The notes beneath the pieces were generated by a model. It was not told the origin of the DNA. It worked only from the letters and a program-made list of their open reading frames with translations, and did no database searches. Source: Epiperipatus broadwayi (lineage: Eukaryota; Onychophora; Udeonychophora; Euonychophora; Peripatidae). Taken from it: 64,000 bases of DNA. The number at the start of each line of letters is the position of its first letter. Positions within the stretch are counted from its first letter, which is position 1. This document shows positions 53,623 to 64,000 of this stretch, in pieces. The stretch covers positions 3,027,501 to 3,091,500 of the forward strand of contig JAQFVV010006246.1 of assembly GCA_028023455.1 (NCBI GenBank), in the 5' to 3' direction. Position numbers and translations under genes: made by a program.

Positions 53623-53811
53623 ATGGGACTGAAGTAAGTTCAGATACACCATATATTAATAGCTCTGGCAATATAAAATCGCCAAAGCATTAATACTGCT
53701 ATTTGAGTTAGATAGCTGGATTTTTGGACATTTAAATGTCTGAAAGTTTCAGATTTTCTTCTCAATAGTTAGGCATTGATAAAATGCTGGACTAGTTCTA
53801 GTATTTTTATT

Positions 53812-53866
53812 CCCTAGCACCTCACTGATGACGCTAGAGGCAGAAACTGCGGTCTGAGGTTGAGGG
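53812..53866 (+). ncRNA. Type-I hammerhead ribozyme, copy 1 of the dimer
   Basis: Core boxes: ctgatga (53825-53831), gaaac (53843-53847), cleavage triplet gtc (53852-53854). Stem I: acctca (53819-53824) pairs perfectly with tgaggt (53855-53860), then a small internal loop, then ccct (53812-53815) with aggg (53863-53866). Stem II: gc-tagag-gc, with a C/A mismatch next to the core. Stem III: ac-tgcg-gt. All catalytic positions (C3, G5, G8, G12, A13, A14, C17) are present; the only odd point is the mismatch at the base of stem II. Predicted cleavage is after 53854. Confidence 0.8.
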
Positions 53867-54181
53867 TATTTTTGAAGCTTCATAAGAGTTTGTTTTTAAC
53901 TTACTCTATATATAACATTTGTAAATAGGAGCTTTATTAAAATTAGGTCATCTGACTTGATTTTTTTATCAATTTAATTTTAGTTTTTTGCTATTAATGC
54001 TTTGGAGATTTTATATTGCCAGAGCTATTAATATATGGTGTATCTGAACTTACTTCAGTCCCATACTGCTATTTGAGTTAGATAGCTGGATTTTTGGACA
54101 TTTAAATGTCTGAAAGTTTCAGATTTTCTTCTCAATAGTTAGGCATTGATAAAATGCTGGACTAGTTCTAGTATTTTTATT

Positions 54182-54236
54182 CCCTAGCACCTCACTGATG
54201 ACGCTAGAGGCAGAAACCGCGGTCTGAGGTTGAGGG
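54182..54236 (+). ncRNA. Type-I hammerhead ribozyme, copy 2 of the dimer
   Basis: Same fold as copy 1, shifted by 370 bp: ctgatga (54195-54201), gaaac (54213-54217), gtc (54222-54224). Stem III is accgcggt, a perfect palindrome, so it could pair within one molecule (short loop) or between two as a dimeric hammerhead. Predicted cleavage after 54224 would, with copy 1, release a 370-nt RNA. Confidence 0.8.
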
Positions 54237-54343
54237 TATTTTTGAAGCTTCTTAAGAGTTTGTTTTTAACTTACTCTATATATAACATTTGTAAATAGGA
54301 GCTTTATTAAAATTAGGTCATCTGACTTGATTTTTTTATCAAT

Positions 54344-55372
54344 ATATTTGAATTATATAAATTTTTTTTAGTGTCACACTTTTAATCATTTATTTATGAC
54401 ACTACTCCTTTAACAAATACATAAGCGATTATGAATGTTTTATTCGACTTAAAATTTTGTTAAAAGTCAAATCTTTATACAAAATTTCCTGTTAATTTAT
54501 TAATTTATTTTATTTAAGGTTAATTTTAGGAGCTATCGTTATATTTTTTCAAATTCTATAACCATTCTCTTTTGTGATATGAGTAAAACAGTCAGAAAAA
54601 AAATCATTTACCTGTCTATAAAATTTGGTAATTATATAAAATATTTCATTTTATTATTTATTATTTAAATTTTAATGTTAATGTTTATACTTTTACTTAG
54701 AGTAAATAAATTTTCAATCTTTAGTAAAGAAATGGGTTTTTCATGCCAGAGTGGAATAATGATAGTTAAATTAATGTTTATTATTTTGCAGCAATTATTC
54801 CCTTCATATTAATGGAATCAATCCTGTTTGCATTCGTATTGTAAGAATATGTTCTCTTGTATTCACATAGTTTTCTTCAACATTTTCTTTTAATTATTAT
54901 AATTCTTCTTGTTTAAACACAACCACATTATATTATTATTGCTTGTCTCTTTTATGTTATTTAACAAATTTTATAATTTTATTTGCTAAAAATATTTTTT
55001 TAAATAATAGTTGATATATATAATGATATATTATATTATTTTTTGAAATATATTAATGTACAATTTATTTATATACTTAAATAATTTATAAATGTATATG
55101 AATAAATTAGTTATACATATGAATAATTTTGTTTAAAGCTAAACTTGGGTCATTCGTTAATACATGACTAATAAAGGGATGAAAATTCAAAAGAATGGCT
55201 TAGGTTTAGAATTATTTGGTAATATAAATGAAAGCTTTGCAATGTAGTATTTTAGTTAAAAAATAAACTAAGAAAAAACATTGGGGAATTAATGAAATTG
55301 ATATCTGATATCAAAGAAATTTGAGAAAATTTTTTAATGAATCTAACTGATTACTTATTGTTTATATTATAG
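54344..55372. other. Intron sequence before the EGF2 exon
   Basis: Nothing recognised apart from the acceptor tract. Confidence 0.4.
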
Positions 55373-55476
55373 GGAAATGTTTGTGATCAAGATATTAATG
55401 AATGTGAAATTTACAATGGAACTGATTTTGAATGTCAAAATGGTGCAACTTGTATTAATAATATAGGAAGTTACAT
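55373..55476 (+). CDS. CUBN: Cubilin-like exon, end of EGF1 and first half of calcium-binding EGF2
   Basis: The exon is 104 bp, starts in phase 0 after tttatattatag, and ends two bases into a codon before gtaagt. It encodes GNVCDQDINECEIYNG, then TDFECQNGATCINN, then IGSYM or IGSYI depending on the next exon. The first cysteine closes EGF1. D-I-N-E-C opens a calcium-binding EGF, followed by C-Q-N-G-A-T-C and the G-S-Y that precedes cysteine four. The E-C-E-I-Y-x-G spacing is nearly the same as cubilin EGF2. The next exon should begin with one base and then a cysteine codon; none was identified before the end of the window. Confidence 0.93.
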
Positions 55477-57239
55477 GTAAGTTGATAATCTTAATATTTT
55501 TTTAAATGCTTGTTTAAAGTAAATTATACATTTTTGATTCAATATTAAAATTTTATAAATATAATTTAAAATTTAAAAAAATATATATATTTTTAACATA
55601 ATACATATATTTTAATGTAATAAAATATGATAGCTAAGAGTATGGATTAACAGAAGGGAAGGGCAATCAGATATGATCAAAGATCCGGCGATCACATATG
55701 ATCGAAGATCAAAATAATTCTTTGGTACTCTAAACCTTTTTAAAACAAAACTAGGATAGTTACTTTATGAAACTCTTTATAATAAATAATTAATTATTTA
55801 AAGAACAGCACTCTATAGATCTCTATTTATTTCTAATAAGACTAATATCTCAGAACTTTATCTTAAAATATGAGTAGATTTTAAAAGAATAAATATATTT
55901 TATTACATTATGTTTGGCTAGCAAGTTTATTCTCAGCTATTACATTACATAACTTTGATATAAAATTATCTCTCGATTCTAATATTCAGTTGTAATAAAT
56001 ACTATTCTTATAATTTTAATTCTTTAGCATTATAAATCATTACTTTTGATATGATCAAAGCAATGGGTATTTTGCTGTATTTAATTCATATCTTGCAAGC
56101 TAAATATTCAGATAAAAATGATGTAATACATAAAAATGATCTACAACTTTCTTAAGAAACAGTGTGTTTTTTAATAATGATGATAATTATAAAATCATGT
56201 GACCATATAAAATTAGTAGATGATGAGATTAACTAATTAATGACAAAGACCATATAATTAAGACATATATTTAATTTATTAACAGTAAGCAATAAATCAA
56301 AATATTTAAATGAATGCAATAATGTTATGTTTTATTTAATAAAATGATGTATTAATTTAATACCAACTAAATGTGTGATGGTTCATGAAGTGATGTAAAA
56401 CAGAACATTTTGTTGGAGAAAGTTGCTAAGCACTAATTAAAGACTTAACTATAAATAATTATTAAAAAAAGAATGTTTTATTGTATCATTAATTTGATGA
56501 GATTGTTTTCTCCAGATATCTGACTTATAAAACTAGAAAATATTAACCCAACTTATAATATTTATTTTAAGTATGGTTTTAATTAATCTAATTCCAAGAA
56601 ATACTGATGGTATTTCATAAGAGGCATAATAAGTTCACTTTATGAATAAAATGGGGATATAATGTGTCAGAAGTTTCACTCAACTGAACAATAATATTTA
56701 TATTAATATTAATGCCACAAGTATAATTAAATATACAATAGAATTTTTATAAATTTTTGAGAGTACCTAGGTGGGTAAACAAGAAGAGTAATATCCATAA
56801 AATATTTCAACTATATGTTTTAGATACCTTTATTTAGATAAATATCAGATTCAATTAACAGACCAATAAACCATATAAAATGTCAAGTATTGGGACTTAA
56901 TCATAAATAGTTATTAATTATCTTTAAATATTAACAATCAATCTCCAAATTCTGAGAATAGTAACACTCACTTATACTAAAAAATAATCATAAGTTTAAT
57001 ATATTACTTATGTGTCTTTTATTATATTTACTTTCATGAGAACTTTTAATGACCAAGATAAAGATAAATATTATAATAAATAAACAAAATAGAGAAGTAT
57101 AATATATTTATTATAATTTAAAATAAATTCAAAAATATTTTAAAACTTTTAGAATATTTATTCTGGTACATTCTTTCAAAATATTTGAAAGTGATAAATC
57201 TTTTGATGTATGAATTATAAATCCTAATATTCAATAGTC
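55477..57239. other. Intron sequence, nothing recognised
   Basis: A+T-rich. A small cgatcacatatgatcgaag repetition occurs at 55663-55710. Confidence 0.4.
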
Positions 57240-58620
57240 AATAATATATTAAAAAATACATATCTAAAAACAACAAAGATTATACAAAGTATATAATTAT
57301 CATAAAAAAGCATTTTTTGGCAAATTATGTTTTTTGCCCTTTTCAATAAGTCTCCAGAATACCATGATTTAAAGTGCATACAGTGACATCTATATCAATA
57401 CACAAAAGAAGACAGATAAACAAATGGATATCTGATATGATCTTTTATGTAATATTTATGCAATCATATTACAAAATTAACCTATTATGCAAATTGAATG
57501 GATATATAGCCACATATATTAATTAACTATCCATTCTTTATCCATTAACCATTTATTATTCAACTTAATGGATGTTTTGTATATATTCATACAATTGTTT
57601 TTTCTATACATGATATAGTTTGTTTCATATATTTTATGTCTATTAATATTTTTAATATAATCTACAGTGCTTATATTATTAATGCAATTTATTTTATGTC
57701 TGTACTGTAAATAATTAACATGTAACACAGATCTATCATCTCTCCTAGCAATAGCATCATTGTGTTCTTTAGCTCTTTCTCCCAATATCTTTGCCACCTG
57801 ACCATAGTAAACCATATTACAAAAATTACATCTAATTTTATACACCATTCCCCTCTTGTATTTTATTTCATCTTTCATCCTACAATTAGTTATTAATTTA
57901 TCTTAATTTTTGCTATTAGCTCATCCCACATTAATGTTTTTATCTATATAATTTTTACTTTTTTTATTTAATATATTATATACACTAGGTAAATATGAAA
58001 TTTTTATCCATTTCTTGTGTTTATTAGTCCTACATCTGTTATTATCATTTTTATTTATGTTATTTCATGAAAATATATTGTCAATACTCTATGTTGTGTA
58101 TCCATATCCCATATATGCCTGTTTGAATTTATTCCTCTGTAATATAGCAATATTTCTATCTGTATTAAATCTATCATTCTTATATTTAAAATTCTTTATT
58201 ACACTCATCTTTTGTATCCATGGTTGTTTTGAATCTACTAATATAATTTTCCTTAATTTATCATCTTTAATAAAATGCTTAAGTATAATATCATTATTTT
58301 GATTTAAACTAATTTCAGTATCTAAATACCTTATTTTATTATTAATTTCTTTCAAAGTAAACCTTATGTTATCAACATTATTATTAAATTGTTTATATAA
58401 TTTATATTTTGCCCTCTTATTACCAATTATCAAACTATCATCTACATATCTAAAATAATGTAGTACTTCTTTTTTAATTATACTATCTTTTATAATATTG
58501 ATTTTTATATTATTAATAAACATGGATGCCATAAGCCCACTAATTGTGCATCCCATTACCCATCCCTTATTTATATCCCAATATTCATTATTATATTTAA
58601 AATATAAACTATTATCATAC
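57240..58620 (-). pseudogene. Penelope-like element, truncated: reverse transcriptase plus GIY-YIG endonuclease
   Basis: On the minus strand, 58615-58089 encodes a reverse-transcriptase fragment: Y-F-K-Y-N-N-E-Y-W, then G-W-V-M-G-C-T-I-S-G, then FRYVDDSLIIGN with the catalytic Y-V-D-D, then a thumb-like tail. Downstream, 57878-57519 encodes a GIY-YIG nuclease: G-M-V-Y at residues 10-13, C-N-F-C at 17-20, V-Y-Y-G at 23-26, R35 and H39. RT followed by GIY-YIG is specific to Penelope-like elements. The two parts are separated by stops near 57903, and the first half of the RT is missing, so the copy is 5'-truncated and dead. 57240-57518 is its 3' untranslated part. Confidence 0.87.
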
Positions 58621-58641
58621 TAGTGTATAATATTGTAATAA

Positions 58642-58883
58642 CATGTATATTGATGTGCATTGGGCAAAAGGCAGCACATCAAATGGTGGAGTGTATTATA
58701 CGTACTAGTACCAAAAAAAATAATGTATAGAAATTTTTAAAAAATTAAAAAAGTTCATAGATAAATGTCTAAAATTTACTGTATATTTTACCATATCGGT
58801 GGCCTGTGACCATGTATATTGATGTGCATTTGTGTGAAAACCAGCAGCATCAAGTGGAGGAATGTATTGTACATACTAGTACC
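58642..58883. repeat. Two direct ~72-bp repeats between the Penelope halves
   Basis: 58642-58712 and 58811-58883 share catgtatattgatgtgcatt, cagcacatcaa/cagcatcaag and (cgt/cat)actagtacca. They fill the gap between the inverted Penelope pieces and may be remnants of its terminal region. No hammerhead boxes were found in them. Confidence 0.65.
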
Positions 58884-58954
58884 ACTATTATTTATTAGGT
58901 TCAATGCTTCATTTATAATATTAATTATATTATCATCATTGTTACTATTGCTAG

Positions 58955-59465
58955 GAGGGATGATAGATCTGCATTAACATTCATTATTTACAGTATGGAC
59001 ATAAAATAAATTGCATTGATAATATAAGCATTCTAGAATATATTAAAAATGTTAATAGATATAAAATATATGAAACAAACTATATCATGTATAATAAAGA
59101 CAATTGTATAAATATATACAAAACATCCATTAAGTTGAATAATAAGTGGTTAATGGTTAAAGAATGGATAGTTAATTAATATATATTGCTATATATCCAT
59201 TCAATTTGTATAATGGGTTAATTTTGTAATATGATTGCATAAATATTACATAATAGATAATGTCAGATATCCATTTGTTTATCTGACTTCTTTTGTGTAT
59301 TGATATAGCTGTCACTATATGTACTTTAAATCATGATATTCTGGAGACATATTGAAAAGGGCAAAAAACATAATTTGCCAAAAAAGGCTTTTTATGATAA
59401 ATATATACTTTGTATAATCTTTGTTGTTTGTTGATATGTATTTTTTAACATATTATCGACTATTA
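58955..59465 (+). pseudogene. Inverted second piece of the same Penelope-like family (GIY-YIG end and 3' UTR)
   Basis: From gctaggagggatgatagatc onward the sequence is the inverse of 57775-57240, about 85-90% similar by eye. It covers the C-terminal end of the nuclease (after the catalytic motifs) and the 3' untranslated region, ending near atattatcgactatt. The frame is broken early. Together with 57240-58620 it forms an inverted pair with about 500-bp arms. Confidence 0.8.
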
Positions 59466-61439
59466 AATACTTGAGGTGCAACATAAAAAAGGTATTAATT
59501 CTGATTCTGATTCTTTTTCTGTATAGTAAATCCTAATACAGTATATATGAGAGACACAATTTAATCTATATGATGAATAATTGGTAATGAAGTTTGGAAC
59601 TTCTTTAGTACTATCCAATATAGACAAATTTAAATTATTCCAAAGTAACAATAAATTGCTTTATCTTCTAAGTGTGGAGCATAATTATAATCTCTGAAGG
59701 ATGGTATTCATAAATTACAATTTTTCTTAAAATATTTACGATGACACAATCTATTGATTAAAATTTTATTTTTAACAACAATTATTATTCACAGTAAAAG
59801 TGTTTTATCTGGAGAAGATAAATTCATTAGTTAAAATTTGTTTTTACAATGATGAATATCTACTATTATAAGTATTGTTTAGTTGAAGATAAAATTCAGT
59901 AATTAAAATTCATATTTAACAAAGATTATAAAATATGTGTTGATCCAAGCGAATACAAAATTCAGTAGTTTAAATTCATATTTAAAGCAATGAATATCTT
60001 ATATATAAATATCCAGGTGAAGATAAAGGAAACTTTAGCAAGCAAATTTTTTGCGGGAGATAAGTCCCATATAATTTAAATTTTCAGATCTAAATCCAAG
60101 TTTTGTATTTTCATTCATTTTAAAAGTGCATCATAAGATGATAAATGTAATTAGTTGTTTATTTCTTCATTCAGGACAGTCATGAAGAATATTTGCCATC
60201 AAGGTGAATGATTATTGGGTTTTTCTTACTCCACAGTTATTGAAGTACACAATGATAATATAGCTAATTTTAAAAATTAAGCACAATACAGTGCAGTTGC
60301 AATCAATCAATGAGAAAGACTAAACAATAACACATACTTATTTTTATAGTTTTGTATTATAAGATGTATAATATCACAGCCTTTGTCTGAAATTCTTTCT
60401 TATTTTGACTTTATATGGGAAAGTTTAATGAAGTTGCTAGGAAACGATAAGTTATCAGACAATATATTCGGAAGTTTTAACTTTATATCGCCAATTTGTA
60501 AAATGAAAGCTTTTAATATTATGAAAAAATATATTTAAAATATTTTATGCCCATTATTATATGAATTAATAAATTAAAATATATATTATTATTTATAAAA
60601 AAAAAATATATCCTAAATATCAAAATAAATGATTTTAGTTTATTTTCAAGTTCTCATTATAATGCCATAAATAGACGCGATACATGTTTTTCTATTTCGA
60701 GAAAATGGACAAATTAATTTGAATTCACATATTTTATTAGTTTATAACATCACAGCAATGTTTATAACTTATTTTAGCCATGAATATGAGGGGAAACCTC
60801 GAAAGTACTAGGCCTAAATTGATTTGATTTTTTTGGTTGATACTTATAGCTTCTTCTGCAGTGGGTAAATCACTTTTATATGCTATGTTATTAACAATAA
60901 TTATAATAATAAATTTACTTAAGTAATTTAAAATTGAAATGTATTCAAGAATTAAAGTCATTCATGCAAATATAATATTTAAACTTTCTATCATTATGCA
61001 GTGTAATTTTTAAATCATGTATGCACAATAATAAAGTTACCACTATACTAATATTATTCTTAAATAATTTACCCGTATTAATTTTAGTGTTATGTCTTTT
61101 TTTATTCTATGGGTAGTTCTTTTAAAATTACATTAATGTGCATGAGAGTTTCATAGCTAAATATGAATCATGATATAAAATTGATAGGCATCTTGGAGGA
61201 GTTTAATACTTCACTTTATAAGGCAATATTATCAATAATTTAATATTACTTATGTAGTATTATTTGTAACCATAATAACAACAACAATAATAATTAATAT
61301 TTATTTTATTGATAAGCAAATAAATTTTTTTAAAAGGTCTGCTTATAACCCTTAATTTGAACACATTAAATATATATTGTATAGTTAAAATTAAACATAA
61401 TGATAAAATTATAATTATTTACCTAAATAATTATGTCCT
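59466..61439. other. Intron sequence, nothing recognised
   Basis: Between 59780 and 60040 words such as gaagataaa, attcagta and aaaattcatatttaa recur every 60-70 bp, an old degenerate tandem repeat. Otherwise nothing. Confidence 0.4.
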
Positions 61440-61740
61440 GTACATGAGGGGTCAGATTGACTTTAGGTCAACATGGGTGTGATGAAATCTCAGCCTCTGG
61501 GTGACCTTTGAGAATTCCATCATCAAATTTTCAATTGGGTGGACAGTTGAAGAGTTAGAGTGTGGAGTGGATTGAAGCATATCCACTAAAGTATGAAGAT
61601 TAGCTATCTTAATATATATTTGAGCACTTATTGCTTATGTGTGTAGAGATTATAATCTGGACCAATTAGTGATTATTTATCTTTTTGACATATATGTGTT
61701 CAAGTGTATCATTGTTATACTATAGAGTGATGAGTGGTGG
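61440..61740 (-). repeat. Diverged inverse copy of the 460-bp repeat family
   Basis: gaggggtcagattgacttta, ccatcatcaaattttcaatt, gttgaagagttagagtgtgg and gattagctatcttaatata are the inverse of words in the array at 27893-28996. This is a single unit. Confidence 0.7.
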
Positions 61741-62710
61741 GTTGTGTGAAAGTCTGTGCTCATATACCCTGTATACTAAATAAATAAAGTAATTGCTTGC
61801 TTTTTGACAATCAGTGATATAGGCATTTTCTATTGCTATACAAAAACAAAAATGGAAATTATGCTTTGAAGTTTGGGTATTGTGAGGTTTGCAGTACTTT
61901 TTATATTTCATCTGAGGAGTTGGGATATCAGCAATGAAAAATGGCTTGAAGTAAAGTGATAGGTTTAAATGTATGAATTAACCATTAACTTATATGATTA
62001 TGTACATCAGTTTTAGAATTTTATATGAATTATTTATGTTGTTTATTAATTTTAACTGTTTGTTTAAATCATTTAGATTATTTATATATGAATATTTGAA
62101 ATATTATAATGCATTATGAAATTAGAAATCACTGGATTGTGAAATAATGACATAATCTAAAAATGGAATAACTTTTTTTAAGAAATGCAAAATTTTTAAC
62201 ATTTACCCAATTGCTGTAAAATTAACTCTATTAAAAATTAATTTTATTCATTTATTATATATATATAGTAAATCACAATTTTCCAATAACTAACTGGTTT
62301 CCAAATGTAATTCAATGAAGAACAGTCAAAGCTTAATTAATCAATAGAATATTCACAATCTATGTAAGATAATCTCTATAGATAACAGATGAGATATCGA
62401 CAGCTCCATTATTAGTTTTTTTTTTGAAAAAAAATTATTATTGCCATAATTAAGATCATGAGAGACTTTCTTTAATATTTGTTCATAGTACATGACTAAA
62501 CTCTTTAAAGCAATAGATCTGTCTTTATTTGATGTAAACAGTGCACTTTAACTCAATTTAAAATCATTTTGTGGATATTTGATATAACTTCAAATGTTTT
62601 TTTTTATCATATGAGTTTTTCATAGAAGTATTACCATCATTAATAGTAAATCTATGCATTTAAGTTAGTTCTCATTTGATTTTTTTTTACCATTTTCTTA
62701 TTAAACCACT
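61741..62710. other. Intron sequence, nothing recognised
   Basis: A+T-rich DNA with a TA run near 62258. Confidence 0.4.
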
Positions 62711-63160
62711 ACAGCTTGTGTAAGCATAAAAAATGGTGATCATGTGATGTTTAGTTTTTTAATACCAATCCTGCCCAATAGGATTATAGTGATTGTCATT
62801 ATTAAAAAATCAAAGATGACAAAATATATAGATGCTGAACTGAGTTCAAATCTATATGATTATACAAGCAAATGAGCTTGAATTGAAACCATTATTGTGT
62901 TTTTATTTTGAGCTCAAAGCTTTATAGTTAACTAAAAAGATAAAAGGTGGCTGCTAGAATGTTGCATTAGATCCTAAAATCTAGGTGCAGTGTTCTCAGA
63001 TACACAGCTTTTCACTGATGAAAGCCACAAGCTAAAAACTAATATGGAGATATTAGATGAGTAGGCACTAGATAGGGATTTAATGCACAAATCTTACTGC
63101 ATCCACTGATTACTCTGGCTTGCACTGAGTGGCACTACTATTGGAAAGTTTTTCTTCTGT
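62711..63160 (+). mobile_element. Monomer of the 432-bp hammerhead family
   Basis: The monomer starts with acagcttgtgtaagcat and contains tcctgcccaataggatta, ctaggtgcagtgttctca, gcactagatagggattt and cttgcactgagtggcacta in the family order. It has no inverted partner. Flanks attaaacc and attaacc may be a diverged target duplication. Confidence 0.75.
63001..63062 (+). ncRNA. Hammerhead ribozyme, inactive copy
   Basis: ctgatga (63015-63021) and stem II agc-cacaa-gct are intact, but the second box is aaaac and the cleavage triplet is changed (ata in place of gtc). Confidence 0.55.
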
Positions 63161-64000
63161 ATTAACCTTCCCATATTTTTTTCATTTATATTTTTTTCAT
63201 TTGTAAAATCTTGATCATAAATGACTTTCCTGAAATGTATATAATGTTACAAGTATAGGTGTGCTGATATGCAAAAGTTCTGTTTACTAGATGCAGATTT
63301 TTCAATTATTTCAAGTAATGCATATGTAGAAGTATTTTCACTGCCAGAGATATTTTACTTTAAAGATTGTCTTCTTATAGATTAATGCTTACCAATATAT
63401 ATGTAAGATTTTTTGCTTATGAATTGGTACACTTAAATTTTTTTTTCTGTTTCATTTATTGTATTTAGCCCAGCTGGTATGTATATATTCCCAAGGTATA
63501 CAACATTTTCCAAATACTATCATTAACAATGATCTGTAGCTATATTTTTTCATAACTTCCATGAGCTATTATCTGGGATCATGAGAGATTTTTAGGCCAA
63601 TATAATTTTCAAATTTGTTACCCATTATTATTGTTCTCAAAGCATAATGCTATTGAGTGTCCAGATCAGAATCATTTAAAGTGAGCACCATGCATCGAAA
63701 TATATCCCAAATTAGTATATTTAAAATATTTACAAGTTTACTGAACTCAAAACTAAAATTATTAAAACTTATTGGTTTTATTAGCCCTATAGTAATGCTT
63801 TTCTTTTTGAGCACAAGGTCATACTAGCTTACAGAAATAAATTCATGTAAAGGATTTTTGTCTGTTAAGTGTTAGAATCATCTTCACTGATTCTTTTTTA
63901 CTTTAATCTGATAAATATATTATAGTTAAGAATATTTTTTGCTAACAAATAATGAAACAAAGTCAATATTATGAATCCATTAAAGTTTTTTTACAGGTAT
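63161..64000. other. Intron sequence, nothing recognised
   Basis: A+T-rich DNA. A possible acceptor ttacag ends at 63996 but the following gtat does not supply the cysteine expected for EGF2. Confidence 0.35.

Larger units (their letters stand above)
53623..54343 (+). mobile_element. Young hammerhead dimer (370-bp unit) preceded by an inverted partial copy
   Basis: The order is A (53623-53694), B (53695-53973), inverted A (53993-54064), B again (54065-54343). The two 279-bp B copies differ at about two positions and the two A copies at about one, so the structure is recent. Each B carries a complete type-I hammerhead fold; the ribozymes are exactly 370 bp apart. No protein is encoded. A head-to-tail dimer with one ribozyme per unit is the expected source of unit-length circular RNA in metazoan retrozymes, and also the layout of Penelope pseudo-LTRs. 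The element lies sense-oriented in the intron between EGF1 and EGF2. Confidence 0.8.

Noticed and set aside
63991-64000. Acceptor-like ttacag at 63996 as the start of the next cubilin exon
   Set aside because: The phase from the previous exon would give Met-Tyr where EGF2 needs a cysteine, and the window ends after four bases.

Overview
The window is animal nuclear DNA: very A+T-rich (about three quarters by eye), no bacterial-style gene packing, and one gene split into small exons by kilobase-long introns full of decayed transposable elements. The gene, on the + strand, is recognisable as the N-terminal part of cubilin, the large endocytic receptor (EGF repeats followed by CUB domains). Six exons are supported: 17487-17616, 26717-26764, 41268-41396, 50376-50414, 50503-50604 and 55373-55476. 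All have AG/GT borders and compatible phases, and together they give a continuous peptide: conserved N-terminal motif, helical linker, EGF1 and the first half of a calcium-binding EGF2. The signal-peptide exon, the rest of the EGF repeats and all CUB domains were not found and probably lie outside. The gene, the RTE-type LINE and the Penelope-like element suggest an invertebrate. EGF2 wording feels closest to arthropod cubilins, but that is from memory and the species is unresolved.

Layout. 1-17486 is upstream intron or intergenic DNA: a MITE-like element (1109-1607), LINE relics (5717-6154 on +; 7250-9160 and 10130-10640 on -), a long foldback element with target-site duplication (9474-10089), a hAT-like non-autonomous element with 8-bp duplication (12231-13497), a 551-bp pure ATT repeat (15062-15612) and a hammerhead-bearing composite element (15962-16525). 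Intron 17617-26716 holds a less A+T-rich block with short tandem repeats, a near-perfect hairpin and an inverted-repeat element. Intron 26765-41267 holds a 460-bp tandem array, a 32-bp minisatellite with a GC-richer island, a hammerhead-like remnant and a cluster of hammerhead elements (38732-39915). Intron 41397-50375 holds an RTE LINE, a MITE, further LINE relics and a second foldback copy. Intron 50605-55372 holds a very young hammerhead dimer (53623-54343). The last intron holds a Penelope-like relic in two inverted pieces and another hammerhead-family copy.

The most interesting signal is two or three families of short repeats carrying type-I hammerhead ribozyme folds. In two places the ribozyme recurs at a fixed spacing (370 bp and 432 bp) and is preceded by an inverted partial copy, a layout expected of Penelope pseudo-LTRs or metazoan retrozymes. 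None of the other small open reading frames looks like an independent gene.
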